From: Trichosphaerium sp. ATCC 40318
Lineage: Eukaryota; Discosea; Flabellinia; Trichosidae
Length of the DNA: 64,000 bases
NCBI GenBank assembly: GCA_038496445.1
Contig: JALMLS010000304.1
Span: 186,001 to 250,000, forward strand
Direction of reading: 5' to 3'
This document shows positions 29,172 to 42,000 of this stretch, piece by piece (the stretch's first letter is position 1; every line of letters begins with the position of its first letter). Both the position numbers and the translations under genes were made by a program. Under the pieces are notes generated by a model. The model was given only the letters and a program-made list of their open reading frames with translations. It ran no database searches and was not told where the DNA came from.

Positions 29172-29353
29172 TGGATTTATGTTAAAGTAAAAAAATGGCT
29201 CGTTGACAACAATTGAACAATTTCACTTGTTTCGTTCTCAGAACTACTTGTCACATGCGTACGCAATAACGAGTACATGGAAAAAGACAGCCCGTCGTAC
29301 GTTACAGTTTACTTGCCTGTATTGACTAAATAAGGGCTGCTTACACCAAACAA

Positions 29354-31666
29354 ATGAACCAACATGGTAGAGACGCTGGGAATATCTCGTACAAGCTTTA
29401 CCGCCAATTTAGTTTATTTACAAACCGTTGTAGATCAATTGCGTCAACTCTGGGCCCCTACAATAGCGTAGAGTCTGATGGTATGGTTGTCGAGCGTAAT
29501 ATACCTGATTATTGTTAGGAAACCCGCCAGATACACCTAGAAGGCTTATACGCAAAATAACAACCACTGGACGGCCAGATGACGTGCCATTATCGCGCCC
29601 AAAGAACCTAAACGCCAACAACTTAACAATACCAACTGGCCTATTAGACTTACAATTACCAACACCAGGAGCGATCCTTTCGTTGGCGATCCACGTGAAT
29701 CACATGAATACGCTTTACAGCCTCAGAATACACCTGAGAACGTAAAAGTACTTCTAAACGTCCTGCCAGCAGTACGACCTTTCTATAACCTCATAACTGA
29801 ACGCTGAACTGTTCATTTTAGAAATCGCAAATATCAAACATTGGGAGCACTACAGGTATCTCTGATAGTACTCTTTAGCTTTGTTATATTAATGAAGCTT
29901 TCCTTAGAGCTGTCTGAAGCTGAGATACGTATTGGTGAAGTAGCAGATGTTGAAAGTGAATTTCAAGCTTTAGAAGAACGCAGTTCAACTTTATCTTATC
30001 TTAATAATTCATCAAGTACTCCTCCTCGTGTATCTAATGATGAAAAACATGCTGCCCAGTTGCGCCTTGCTGAAGAGAATCGTGAGCGCGAAATAGCTGA
30101 TAAGCTTCGTCAACAAGAACAGGAGCGTGCTGAGAAAGAAGAAGTGGAGAAGAAGAAAAAAGAAGAACAAAAGAAGAAAGCTGAAGAAGAAGAAGCCAAG
30201 CGTGTTGATCTTGCTAAAAAACAAGCAGAGCTTGCTAAAGTTGAGGCTGCAAAAAAGAAAGAAGCTGAGAAAAGAGAAGCCGAGGAACGGAAGAGAAGGT
30301 TGCAAGAAGAGCAAAAGAAGAAGGAAGAGGAAGAAGAAAGGTTGCGTAAACAAGATGAGGAGAATAGACTTGAAGCGTTGGCGGAGGAGAAACGTATTAC
30401 AAGCGAGAGGGTAGCTAGACAGCGCAAGGAGGCTGCTAGACTAGCAGCTCAGAAAGACAAAGAAGAAAAAGAAAAACGTGCTCAGGATGATAAGGAAGAG
30501 AGTGATAATGTTGCTGAGGCTGAAGATGAGGAACAAGATCATGTTGACGAGGTTAGAAGAAAGAAAGAACAAAATGAAGTTCGTAGAAAAAGACTTGAAG
30601 CTATTGATAAAGAAAAAAAACGGAAACGTGATTTAGTAGAAGCTTCACAACAACAGTACGGACTTCACTTAGGTTTTTATCAATAAATAAATACTAGGCA
30701 ATCTGCACAAAAGAAAAGAAGGATAAGCGAGAGCCGTCCTATTCAAGAAGAAGATGTACGTTCAATTGGTTTTGTGTTATGAAAGTTTAGTTTGTTGACT
30801 TATTCTACTTTGTAGCCTGTCTTTCCTGATGATCCTGGATTTGTTGCTGAACCTAGAGATGATGTTGAACCTTTACCAGTTAACTTGGATGATATTGTAG
30901 CTGTAAATACTCCTACACCAGAAGTCTTTGGTTTTGATGAAAGTGCATTGACACGCTTACCTCAAAGTGTTAATAAGTTCATAAACCCGAATAAGAATAT
31001 TCGAAAATTCAACTTCGATATCGACCTACCCTTCACACCTTATAAACCTCAAACTGTAGAAAAGGATGATGGTATACAAGAGACTCCTCAGGTAGAGGAA
31101 AAACCTCAAGTAAGTACATTTGTTGGATGCTTTTGATAGTTTACTAAAACATTTTTTTGTTGTAGGGTGTTAGTAGGAAACGAAGAGGTCCTTCTTCTAG
31201 AAATGTTGGTGGTCCTTTAAAAAAACAGAAAGTTATTTCATCGTTACCTTGTAAATTAACTGAGAGGCTTTTAAAGAAACATCTTGGTAAGCTACCATCG
31301 AAGGAGCCTTTGGAAGCCATAATGGAAGGGTACTTTTTTTTTCTTATTTTCTTCTTCGTTTTTTTGACTCTTTGGTTTTCTTGTAGTTGTGAGACTTATT
31401 GGAAGAACATGTGTACAGATGTATCTAATATTACAAAACAGAATAAGCGTAAGACAGTTAATGAAACTGACTTTGAGATGTTGTTTGAAAGGTATCTTTT
31501 TTTTTTTTTTCCTTTTTGTTATTAACCTGAATGAAACAGGCAGCATTTGACAGATAATAAAGAGTTATATGACCTTGTCAGAGAGTATTTATCACCAGAG
31601 ATAAGATCAAAAATTATACCTTGTGCTTATGCTGGTGGTCAAGTGTATCCCAAAAATCATAACTGA
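29354..31666 (+). CDS. CENP-T-like inner-kinetochore histone-fold protein
   Basis: The C-terminal exons (31167-31666) encode a histone fold: LTERLLKKHLGKLPSKEPLE, then CETYWKNMCTDVSNITKQNK, RKTVNETDFEMLFERQ, and a tail LYDLVREYLSPEIRSKIIPC ending at 31666. The pattern 'RKTVNETD-x-LF' plus 'YLSPEIRSKIIPC' is that of CENP-T, which pairs with CENP-W at centromeres. The N-terminus reads MNQHGRDAGNISYKLYRQFS and, after an intron, GNPPDTPRRLIRKITTTGRP; a TPRRLIRKI motif is likewise typical of CENP-T. The middle (about 30040-30660) is a highly charged E/K/R coiled-coil or single alpha-helix region, with GSTTELSEAEIRIGEVADVE before it. CENP-T binds DNA through the histone fold and the Ndc80 complex through its N-terminus. 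The splice joins at 29580-29830 are uncertain. Confidence 0.68.
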
Positions 31667-32081
31667 GAAAAAAGAAAAAAAAAAAAAAGGAAGAAAAAGA
31701 GAAACCAACCAAGCACATAAAAAATTGTAAATAAACTAATGATCATGGCTCTTTGAAATCGAGTTGTAACTTAGAAATTAACGTTGTAGGTTTTAGCTAC
31801 CTTATTTAAGGATTATTACATTTCTCCTACAATGCCGGTTTCACTTCGCGAAAAAGTTTGAATACAATAAAAGACTGTAATTTGACTTAATCGACTCCTT
31901 CTCAGCCGTAGAAATAATAATAATACGACTTGACTAGAGAGCTTACGATTCTGACCTCAAAGGAATCTATCTGTCTCAATCATTCCCAATTCTCCGTTCC
32001 TTTTTAGTCAACATAATTCTCAATCCACGTGGAACACAACTACTAAAGGGAATTAACCTATACGACATAGTTTATCAACAA
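31667..32081. other. Intergenic region
   Basis: A/T-rich, no coding frame supported. A CCACGTGGAAC palindrome lies at about 32024, some 58 bp before the F-box/LRR start. Confidence 0.4.
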
Positions 32082-33068
32082 ATGAGTTTAATCCAGCTAC
32101 CTACGGAGATATTAGCCCACATCTTGCTTCAAACAACGAAAGCGCGGTTTGCAGCTTGTCAAACCTGCCATTGTATTGCTTCAATCATTCATGATATTAT
32201 TGGATACGAAGCAGTGACAATTACAAATATCTCACAAGTGCAGTTGCTTTTAAAACACTCCAGCACTCTTCAGAAAACAAAAATCATGCTCTCAGGACTT
32301 TATTTGGATGATAACACGATCAAACTATTTGCTGGAGCTCATACTATTATTTTCGATAACACTAGAGTAACAGATGAAGGTGTTAAAGCACTTGCTGGAG
32401 TTCATACTATTTGTCTCAGTGGCCTTCCAGTAACAGATGAAGTTGTTAAAGCGCTCGCTGGAGTTTATGCTATAGACCTTACTAATTGTATGAAAGTAAC
32501 TGACAAAGGTGTCAAAGCACTTGCTGGAGTACATACTATTCGTTTAACTAACACTAGAGTAACAGATGAAGGTGTTAAAGCACTTGCTGGAGTTCATACT
32601 ATTTGTCTCAGTAGCACTCCAGTAACAGATGAAGGCGTTAAAGCACTTGCTGGAGTACACACAGTTAACCTCACTTTTTGTAAGGAAGTTGGAGATGAAG
32701 GTGTTAAAGCGCTCGCTGGAGTTTATGAGATAGACCTTACTAATTGTATGAATGTAACTGACAAAGGTGTCAAAGCACTTGCTGGAGTACATACAATTTG
32801 TCTCATTGGATGTAAGAAAGTGACTGATGAAGGTGTTAAAGCACTTGCTGGAGTACATACAATTGACCTTACTTTTGCTAGAGTAACGGATGAAGGTGTT
32901 AAAGCGCTTACTGGAGTTCATACTATTTGTCTCATTGGATGTGAAGTGACTGATGAAGGTGTTAAAGCACTTGTTGGAGTACATAATATTGATGTTCGTA
33001 TGACTTCAGTAACTGATGAATGTATTAAAGCACTTGGAGTACATACTTGGGCAAGTATTTTGAAGTAA
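32082..33068 (+). CDS. F-box / leucine-rich repeat protein, intronless
   Basis: This is a predicted substrate receptor of an SCF ubiquitin ligase. Residues 1-40 look like an F-box (MSLIQLPTEILAHILLQTTK ... CHCIASIIHDII), which would bind Skp1. From about residue 75 onward come about eleven repeats of 20-22 residues with the consensus VTDEGVKALAGVHTICLSG (varying at the end), the cysteine-containing AMN1/GRR1-like LRR type. The repeats are nearly identical at DNA level (GTAACAGATGAAGGTGTTAAAGC and similar), so they arose or were homogenised recently. The last repeat is short (VTDECIKALGVHTWASILK). Single exon of 328 codons in a window where nearly all genes are intron-rich. A broken relative lies at 62314-63115. 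Confidence 0.82.
   Translation: MSLIQLPTEILAHILLQTTKARFAACQTCHCIASIIHDIIGYEAVTITNISQVQLLLKHSSTLQKTKIMLSGLYLDDNTIKLFAGAHTIIFDNTRVTDEGVKALAGVHTICLSGLPVTDEVVKALAGVYAIDLTNCMKVTDKGVKALAGVHTIRLTNTRVTDEGVKALAGVHTICLSSTPVTDEGVKALAGVHTVNLTFCKEVGDEGVKALAGVYEIDLTNCMNVTDKGVKALAGVHTICLIGCKKVTDEGVKALAGVHTIDLTFARVTDEGVKALTGVHTICLIGCEVTDEGVKALVGVHNIDVRMTSVTDECIKALGVHTWASILK
32370..33050 (+). repeat. Tandem LRR-coding repeats of about 60-66 bp
   Basis: About eleven consecutive units follow GTAACAGATGAAGGTGTTAAAG-CACTTGCTGGAGT-CATAC. Unit lengths alternate between 63 and 66 bases. Several are close to identical, such as those at about 32355, 32560 and 32620. Confidence 0.75.
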
Positions 33069-33612
33069 GAGGTTTTTTTAAATGCCTTCTTTGACATTTA
33101 GTGTTAAATGGCTGGGAACAAAGTACGGCTCACAATTATAATAATAAAAATGTTTTTGTGGTATGCACGTGTCAAATATTTTATTGGTCTAAGTACTTAA
33201 AAAGGAGAAAATAAAAATAGCGATTTTAGTTTCATCAGTAAAAACAAGATTCTGGCTCCTTTTTCAGATTGAGACTATGTACTTGAAGCCACCCAAATCT
33301 ACCTCCAAGCGTTCAGTAACTGACAGCTTGTTGGGTCAATGTTTATTGCCTTTAATATTGTTGTAACCGAAGAAGGGTTAAAGTTTAATTGGGATCAACA
33401 TATTTAAAAGCGCAACTATGTGAGTGTTTAAGCAAGGGCTCCCTCATAACACTATAAGAGCAAGGAGAAAGTATAAAATAAATGTAATTCTTAACTAGCA
33501 AGCACGCACTGTACAATAGTTCTGTGATAGCAGAGAATTAGTAATAAGGATGGTCTCACATGTCTCATTGGTTTTTATTTTACAATACACTAGCCTGCCA
33601 CGTGTCAATCTT
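33069..33612. other. Intergenic region
   Basis: No coding frame is supported. It separates the convergent F-box/LRR and PARP A genes. CACGTG occurs at about 33166 and 33600. Confidence 0.4.
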
Positions 33613-36600
33613 TCAGGAATTGTTGAGTGATACAAGATAGTGTGGATAAGCTCTGCTGTTTTCAAAGATAGCATAGATTATCCCTTTTGAATTTATAGAT
33701 ACCATGGAACATGAATCACATCTAGTGTTTCCATAAAGGTATTCAGGGCGAACAAGTTCGCGGTTACCACTCCCTGTAATGCCAATAATAACTAAAACTG
33801 CTTAGCTACAATAATTCTTAAATAAAAAACGCGTACCATCAGCAATAAACATTTGAGAAGAGCTTCCAACATAGTCTTAATAAGAAGTGTAAGTATCAAC
33901 AATGAGCTTATGAAGGTTACCTAGTGAGTACTCTGATTTTTCCGCAAAGTAAATACCTTTCCCAAGAAGACCATTATTCGCAAGCCTATGATATCTGTCA
34001 GTGGAGAGCAACGTAATGAATCTCGTGATGATATTGTTAGGTACCTGACATCAAATCCATCTTTTCCATCATACATCTTTGTTGGATCGTTACTCCTTGT
34101 ACCATGGAATAGTCGTTTGACATTCGCATCTCCTCCATTTTTCTCAGAAACCAAATCACATTGGTTTTTGAACCTTTTCCAAAGATACTTGTTTTGTATC
34201 CTTTGAATACTTGAAACACTGCAACCAGGCATCATTTGAATCAATTACCGGTACTCTGAAGAGTGGCTATAAACATAGTTATGTTTAAATTGAATAACAT
34301 TAAAGTACCTATCCAGATTAACAAGTAAGCTGTCAGTGCCATCCCAATGATCAGGAATATCGGAACCTTAACTTATTTTAATCGACTAGTCAAACTTCAA
34401 TTGTACATGTTTTTATCAAGCCTTCCAGCATAACAGAAGCCTCACTAACTTCACTTGATAACCCTGAAAGATTAAGTAATCCCTTCTCAATAGTACACTG
34501 CTTCAAAGTTAATTATGTTGTATGCGGCTATGAAATCAACGTGCCTTGGCATCTTTACTTGCAATGGTTGACAGCAATTGAACAAGTTTGTTTGAACCTT
34601 TCGTTTTGATTGTAAGTGACTTTGTTGTGTACTTACATTGAAGATCATCAAGTTTTTTTTCAGCTCTCTGAACACCAGCAGTCTTTCCAACAACAGTTAA
34701 CTTGACCTGTGTATTACTACCAGTACGATTTTCATCCTTGTAGGTGTACATGACATCACGCTCTTTGTTTGTAGTTGTGTTCCGTTGTACCATTTTGTCG
34801 AAATCAATTTCATACGTGTACTTACTCTTTACACCTTTGACAGTAATGACATTTGACTTTGTCTTTCCAAGTTTTATTCTAAATCTGAGCTTAGGAGAGA
34901 ACTGACACCAACTGACAAAAGACTCGTACTTTTTATAGTGTTCTTGAATGATGCTGTTTTGAGGTTCGCCATAGTTGATAAATGTGCCATCATTCTCTTG
35001 CCACTCCCATTGCATTGGACGAAGAAATTCTGAGTACTTTTTAACAGCCTCAGCAAACGCAACTATTGCTGTTATGTTCGTATCAACAAAGCGTATAACA
35101 TCAAACTTATGGGAAAGCGAACACATAGCACACACACGAACAATAGTGTCGCAACAAAATTCAAGAGGTACACCTCCTTTTCCACTACCAAGTGCTACTA
35201 TAGACAAGGTCTTATACCCGCAACTACGAGCAGCGCTATAAATTATTGTTAATGAAAAAAGTTGTTGTATCACGTGGCTTACATCAGCATGTTGTTGATT
35301 GAGATTTCAAAGATATGCTCATAATTCGCTTTGGTTGAAGATCGTATAGCGACTCGCATAACCTGAATCTGTTAAAAACAAAATAATAGTAAGTACACGT
35401 ACATCATATCCAAGAACTCCCTTAACCACAGATATATATTCAGTCAAATTAAATGATCTTTTACAGTCTTCGTCACTCAAGATTTCAGCTGCTTTGCTTC
35501 CTAACCGACTGGTTACAACAGGTTCTAAAGCTTCAAATATGTAGTTACCTGATGCTATAACCTTGCAGTCTGTTGTTTCATCATAAATATCTCCACACTG
35601 TACTTCAAAAAAAGTGTTATCTTCTTCACCTTTTTTAACACAAGGTGCTTTAAGGACAATCACGTTGCATCGCTTTTGTAGCTTCTTTAACTCTACAACA
35701 TATGTCAGTACTTATGTATTCTTTTATAACAAGCATACCTTCATTCTTATCAAGTAGTGCTGCTAAGCTTGAGTCTATTTCAAAATATTTCTCTTGTACA
35801 TCTTTCGGGACTGATAAACTTTTCAAGTTGTTACGGCATCTCAAAATTCCTTGCTTGAGCCCTCTCATAGCAATATAAAATGGAGCTACGTAAGACAATA
35901 AGGAAAAGATAATCAAAAACAAACAAGCAAATACTCACGTGTGTTAAGAGACAACATTAAATGTACACATTGTTGCAAACACATCTGCTCAATATCGGAT
36001 CGACAACGCCTCACAACAAACGCTTCTTTAGCTGAAAGGCTTAGATTAGTGGTAACCACTGCAACTAGATCCTTGACAGCAGCTATAGCTTTATCTGTGC
36101 TCCATTAGTAAGTATATCCAGCAACATCACAAGACGTACCAACTGCGGCTTTACCCAAACCAGATAGTTTCAACCCACCTCTACATAAGGTAAGGCTAAC
36201 ACCATTCATGTCATTTAGCTTAACGCCATCATCTGAATACTCCCACATTTCGCATAACTGGTTTCTTGTGAGTGGTATCTCTCGCTCACAAAGAGAGTAG
36301 TCTTGAAGAGTGACTATATCAACAGTTGTTGAGTTTCCCACTATTTTAATGCACCATTCGCCTACTTGTACTTAGGGACTTGGAACAAACGGTTTAACAT
36401 AATACCTCTGCCTTCTGCAACAGAAATAATAAGATCTTCATCTGAAAACACCTCTTCTTCAATATGTACGAGCTCCTTCAAACATGTGTAAGTACTGAGA
36501 TTGAGTTATTTATCATTACCTTTAGGAGAGCTTGCTTGTGAAACTCGTTTTGTATCTTAACATCTGTGGTATCCGCAATGATATCTTTGGTGAACTCATC

Positions 36601-38219
36601 AATCTTCTTTTTTTTCTCATTTATTTCTTTTTCTGTTCCTCGAAGAATTATGTAATCACTTCCGTATTGTAAGATCTCAATACCCGCCAAGTACTTTTTT
36701 GTATATTCGACTTTATAGTCAGCATAGTTATACTAAGGAAAATGAGTATGATCTGGTAGTACAAGTCATTTAAATGTACTTTTTTGGTTTGTATGACTTC
36801 AGAAATTCTATCTTCCAAATAGGTTTGTGCAAGATGCACTTCGCGTTGAGAAAATCCTAAGAAATAATGAGCTTGGTACTAAAGTTGATAAGCTCAACCT
36901 TCTATTTCTATTGTAGTTTTATTCATAGTCGCCACGTGTACACCATAGTTTGACCCAACAAAATCTATACCGAGTAAACAAAAGAATATAAAACAGAAAG
37001 TGTACTGAATAAGTGAGATATCGCCGCTCCAGCTTGTTTGTTCAATGTTATTGTCGCTCGCACTAATTTAGACTCAAAGTAGTCTTCGATACTCTTCTTG
37101 GCTTGTGCAACATTTATCTTTGGTCCAGCGAGAACCAAGATTGTACTCTTTGATTTACAAGCAAGAGTTACTCCTATATTTGCGTTAATTAAGCCTCCTA
37201 GTTTGACATGCGAGCAACCTTTATATCTTTCTAAAATTTGCAATATCGTATTTTTGTGTGGTAGTAGTCTATTCCCTGTCAACGCTGGATGGATCTAACA
37301 GCACTGTCACGTTTTTGAAATGATAAAGTATAAATGCACTTACTTTGATTGATGCAGTATCCTTCCCAATATCCAAGATTATATGTTGTCTACAATCGTT
37401 GACATCTTTCTTAAACCCAGATACAATCAATTCTCTTTTTGTACTTGTTATGACAACTGAGTACGTTTGTTCAAGCTTTTTTAAGCTACAATCAATACTA
37501 TTAGATGTAAACAAGTAAAGGGAATGTACTCACTCAAGTGAAGTATCTGTCTTAGCACCGAACTTGAAAGCAACTACCAATTCGAGTTGTTGAGGTAGTT
37601 TTTTCAACAGTAGCAACTTGTTGTGCATACAGCTGTTCTCGGACCTGACCTAATAGACTGTAAACTCATTAAGTTAAATGCTACACGTACAGTACATCGG
37701 TACGAAGACCCGATGATCCTTTGTCTACCAAGCAGGGTGAGAATGAAAGCAAAATACTATTTACATACTTTTCTTCAATACGAAAATCACATGGTTGTGA
37801 AGACATCGCTTCCTTCGCCTTGAGCTTAAACACTTGCGATAATTGACTATCCATGTTAACACAGACACTCGATGTAATGACCACAGCATCCTTAATAGTT
37901 GCAGCTACCTTTGAAGCCGCTAATACCGTCAGTAGGTTCAAAGTAACTCTTGTCAAACCTTGTCCTTCTTTAAAGTTCACAATACAACAGTTATCGCTCC
38001 TTTCTTCAATAGACAAAATAGTACCTGTACAACGGCATTGATAACTTAAAAATTTAATCAGTTTTCACGTACCTGCGGTTTCCATTTCTTTACGATCCTT
38101 GGTGCTTACGACACCTCGTGGATACCATAGCGTCGATTTGCTATCTATCTAGCGTAAAATCATTAGTTTTTATTGGTAACGGCTTAAAACGTAGTCTAAA
38201 CACTTACGTTGTTGGTCAT
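33613..38219 (-). CDS. PARP14-like mono-ADP-ribosyltransferase A (KH, macro, WWE, ART)
   Basis: This large multi-exon protein starts at 38219 (MTNN, spliced to DSKSTLWYPRGVVSTKDRKE). Its N-terminal half carries several weak KH-like modules, such as CSLKKLEQTYSVVITSTKRE (about 37430-37490), LLPHKNTILQILERYKGCSH (about 37200) and one near 36490-36690. A macro domain spans roughly 34990-35600 (FFEVQCGDIYDET, GSKAAEIL, ALGSGKGGVPLEFCCDTIVR). A WWE domain follows (MQWEWQENDGTFINYGEP ... YEIDFDKMVQRNTTTNKERD, about 34750-35020), then a KH-like segment. The C-terminal ART domain (33613-34250) has LFHGTR, GFDVRYHRLANNGL (across a 50-nt intron), GKGIYFAEKSEYSL and a terminal RAYPHYLVSL. His and Tyr are present. 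No Glu stands at the place of the third triad residue (segment RCDSCSMVS), which predicts mono-ADP-ribosylation. It is the 3'-most of two tandem copies. Confidence 0.77.
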
Positions 38220-39045
38220 TGAAGCGTTTCAAGTTGCTGCACTTAGTGTACACATTCAACAAATGTCTTTCTTGTACCAAGCACTTTCAGAGAGTTTTCT
38301 CTAGAGGTGGCAAATACCGGTCCGATACCGGTCCGGTTTCAATATATCGGTTTGCGGTCCGTAACCGGTCCGTGATTTAGAACAAGAGCAGTATTCATTC
38401 AGTGAATAACAATATAAGTGGCTTCTTTTTGAACCACCACTCACTTTATTTTGAATAAAAGTAGCCTGAAACGCCTTAAAATTGAGAGTTCTACACATAG
38501 AGTGGTTGAAAGCCCTCAATGAGCCCGTTTTAACAAAATTAAGTTTAGCGCGGTAAAACAAGGTCACGCTGGCCTAACCACTACTTTTTTTGAGTCAAAA
38601 TGTGCCTGTGGTGACGTTATTTTGACATTTGGACAAAATCACGTGATGTTACGTACTTTCATACACTTTCACCCAAACATCTTTTTATCACTTTGTGCGC
38701 GTAGAGCAACTTATCAAGTGCATTGCTTACGCGAAATAATAGTGTTGATACTTGTTTTGTTCTTTTGTTTTAGTTGTGTCGTATAACTTTAGTTACGTTA
38801 ACCAATTCAAAGAATTGTCAAGTTTTACTTAGAGTAAGCGTGTTATTTAAACTGGAGATCTGTTTTTTGTTTCAACTGTACTTACAAAATGTACTCTTAA
38901 CAATTTTTTGTTGTGGGATGAATCACAACATTTGGTCTAGGTGCTTCTTCCCTGGACGAATTTTACTAATTAGAAAGACATTGTAAAGTACAAGCAAGGA
39001 ATGAGAATTCTAATTTATTAACTAGTGGTAAGGCATATTGCTTGA
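38220..39045. mobile_element. Intergenic region with a possible hAT-type element end
   Basis: At 38303 a TAGAGGTGGCAAA-like sequence is followed by ACCGGTCC repeats (ACCGGTCCGATACCGGTCCGG, then CGGTCCGTAACCGGTCCG to about 38372). GGTGGCAAA followed by CCGGTCCGG repeats is a frequent look of hAT transposon termini and their non-autonomous derivatives. The opposite terminus and a target-site duplication were not found in the rest of this gap. A minus-strand 88-codon frame (38301-38567) contains CRTLNFKAF but no clear transposase motif. CACGTG is present at about 38640. Confidence 0.35.
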
Positions 39046-42000
39046 TCAAATATTGAGTGTTACTAGGTAGTGCGGATAAGCTCTGCTATTCTCAAAGATA
39101 GCATAGATTCTCCCTTTTCTAGATACCTTGGTGCAAGAATCATATCTATCGTTTCCTACACGTCTAGGACGAACAAGATCCATTGAGCCTTTGCTTGAAA
39201 CGCCAATTATTACTAAAAAGTGTTTAATCACTTTGTTTTAGCACTCATAAGCACGTACCATCAGCAATAAACATTTGAGAAGAGCTTCCAACATAGTCTT
39301 AATAAGAAGTGTAAGTATCAACAATGAGTTTATGAAGGTTACCTAGTGAGTACTCTGATTTTTCCGCAAAGTAAATACCTTTCCCAAGAAGACCATTATT
39401 TGCAAGCCTATGGTATCTGTCAGTGCAAGCAACGTTTGAATCAAGTGATTTAAAGTACCTGACATCAAATCCATCTTTTCCATCATACATTTCTTTTGGA
39501 TTGTTACTTCTTGTACCATGGAATAGTCGTTTGACATTTGCATCTCCTCCATTTTTCTCAGAAACCAAATCACATTGGTTTTTGAACCTTTTCCAAAGAT
39601 ATTTGTTTTGTATCCTTTGAATACTTGAAATACTGCAACCAGGCATCATTTGCAATATGTTTTGGTACTCAACAGAGAGGCTATTATTAAAGAGTTACTG
39701 TTAATCATAAGCTATAGCTAATACCTGCTCAAATTGATAAGTAATTGATCGGTTTCATCCCAATGATCCGGAAAAACAGAACCTGAAAAACCATCAGATT
39801 AGTAAAATACGAGCCTTCATTTTGTACTTGTTTTTATAAGTTCTGTCAACACAACAGAGGCTTTAGATACATCAGAAGCTAATCCAGAAATACTCAAGCG
39901 ACCGCCTTCGATTGCATACTACGTTTAGATTAATCCTACATACTTGTGAGTGAGCAACTTACCTTTGCGTTTGTAGTTGCTATTGTTGATAACAGTTCGT
40001 CAAGCTTGTTTGGTGTATTTGATTTGATAGTCACAGATTTGGTTGTGTACTTTTGTTGGAGATCACCTAGCGCACTCCCAGCCGCCTTGATATCAGCAGT
40101 GCTTCCAACAACAGTCAATTTGACCATGTCACGTTTCGGATTCTTTTTCTTATTGTATGTGTACACTATAGTACGTTCTTTGTTGGTAGTTGTGTTACGC
40201 TGTGTCATTTTATTGAAATCAACTTCGTAGTTGTAAGTATACTTTGTTGCTACACCATGAGAGCCGGTGACCATAAAAGGAGCTGTTGGAATTTTCCCAA
40301 GTTCCATCCTTGAATGTATTAGCTCGAAAATCAAACGTGGTACTTACTCTTTAAAGTGGTCTTGAATGATTCTGTTTTGCGTTTCGTAATAGTTGACAAA
40401 TGTACCATCATTTTCTTTCCACTGCCACTGCATTGGATGAAGGAGGTCCGAATACTTCTTAACTGCTTTAGTGAACGCTTCAACCGCCTTTGGGTTTGTG
40501 TCAACAAGCCGTATAGTGTCAACCTTGTTGTCAAGCAAATACAAAGTACAAAGCCGGACAATAGTGTCACAACAAAACTCAATAGGGAATAAAGCTCTGC
40601 CACCACCAAGGGCGAGTATAGACAAGGACTTATATCCGTTGCAACAATCCCTATTTAGTGTCAGTACGATAATTCTTGTGAGACAGAGTGTACCTCAAAA
40701 CCGTATTGATTCTCTCTTCATAAACTAGTTTACTCTGTTCGTTTATTCTTCTTGGGATTTTAACGCACAAAACCTAAACATAGTTTTTAGGAAATTATGT
40801 AAGATTTTGATCATCTATATTACATCGTGTCCTAGAACGCCTTTTGCCCTCCATGTATTCTCGTTCAGTTTAGATGTTGTTTTCCCTTGTGATTGATAAT
40901 CCCGTAAGGTTTCAGATGCTTTGCTTCCTACCGACTGATTAAAAACCCAATCGCACAAAATAGCCACCTGATGCCATAATCTTACAGTCCGTTGTTTCAT
41001 CATAAATATCTCCACACTGTACTTTAAATGGTGTTTTATGATCTTCAGCGCTGTGAGTTTTTTGGTTGATTCTGGGAGTCTTATTCGTAGTATCAAACGC
41101 AATCACATTGTACTGGGCCTGAAGCTTTTTGAACTCTAATTTGAATGAGATTGTTTTACATAGCTACTAATCACCTTCGTTTTTGTGGAGTAGTGCTGCA
41201 GTGGTAGTAGACATTTCAAAACTCTTCTCTTCAATGTTTAGCTTTTGTGATTTCAATAAACTATACAAAGCAGTTTCGCATCTCTTCAGTCCTTGTGAGA
41301 CACCTGTCATGGATATCCAAAAAGGCGCTTAAATAAAATCAACATTTATCGTTTTAACTGCTAGATTTAAACGCACGTGTTTCAAGAGAGGACGTCCACT
41401 GCACACAATATTCTATTGCAAGTTTATCAATATCAGATTGGGTTTCCCTAAGTAAAAACGCTTCTACAGCTGTAAGGTCTCGCTGTATAGTTTTTACAGA
41501 TGTTAGAGATTTCACAGCCGCAACTGCTTTGTCTATGCATGATATTAGATATCTCTTTTCCCTAAAAAGTTGGTACCAACTGGCGGTTTGCCTAACCCCG
41601 CTACTACTATTCCTTGCCGTTTTAAGGTAAGCAAGACACGAGACATCTCTGGGCTGGTCTTATTTAGTTGATCTCTATTATTCAACAGTTCCCACATCGC
41701 AAATGACTGATTTCGTGATAGTACAACTTCCTTCTCGTAAAACGAATAATCCTGCAGCGTAATAATGGAAACATCAGTTGAATCTCCTATGATATCTATA
41801 ACCCATGCATCTATGCGTTGTTACTATATATTATAAGTAATAAACCAGTACCTTTCTTCTCTGTCCTTGTAATGATAAGATTCACTTTTAAGAATATTTC
41901 TTTTTCCATGTGCTCAAACTCCTGTAGAAAATGTGAGTTACGCTCTCTCCTGTTTTTTTGTATATTAATACCTTTGAAAGTAGTTGCTTGTGAGTATCAT

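Noticed and set aside
30012-30427. Several long Phe/Ser-rich or Lys-rich frames over the CENP-T linker
   Set aside because: They are shadow frames of the GAA/AAG-rich coiled-coil region.
32325-32984. Minus-strand Ser/Cys-rich repeat frames opposite the F-box/LRR gene
   Set aside because: They mirror the tandem LRR repeats; the plus strand has the F-box and LRR consensus.
33985-34040. Apparent frameshift in the PARP A catalytic domain
   Set aside because: A 50-nt GTACCT...GACAG intron explains it. Removing it gives GFDVRYHRLANNGL, and copy B has the same intron.
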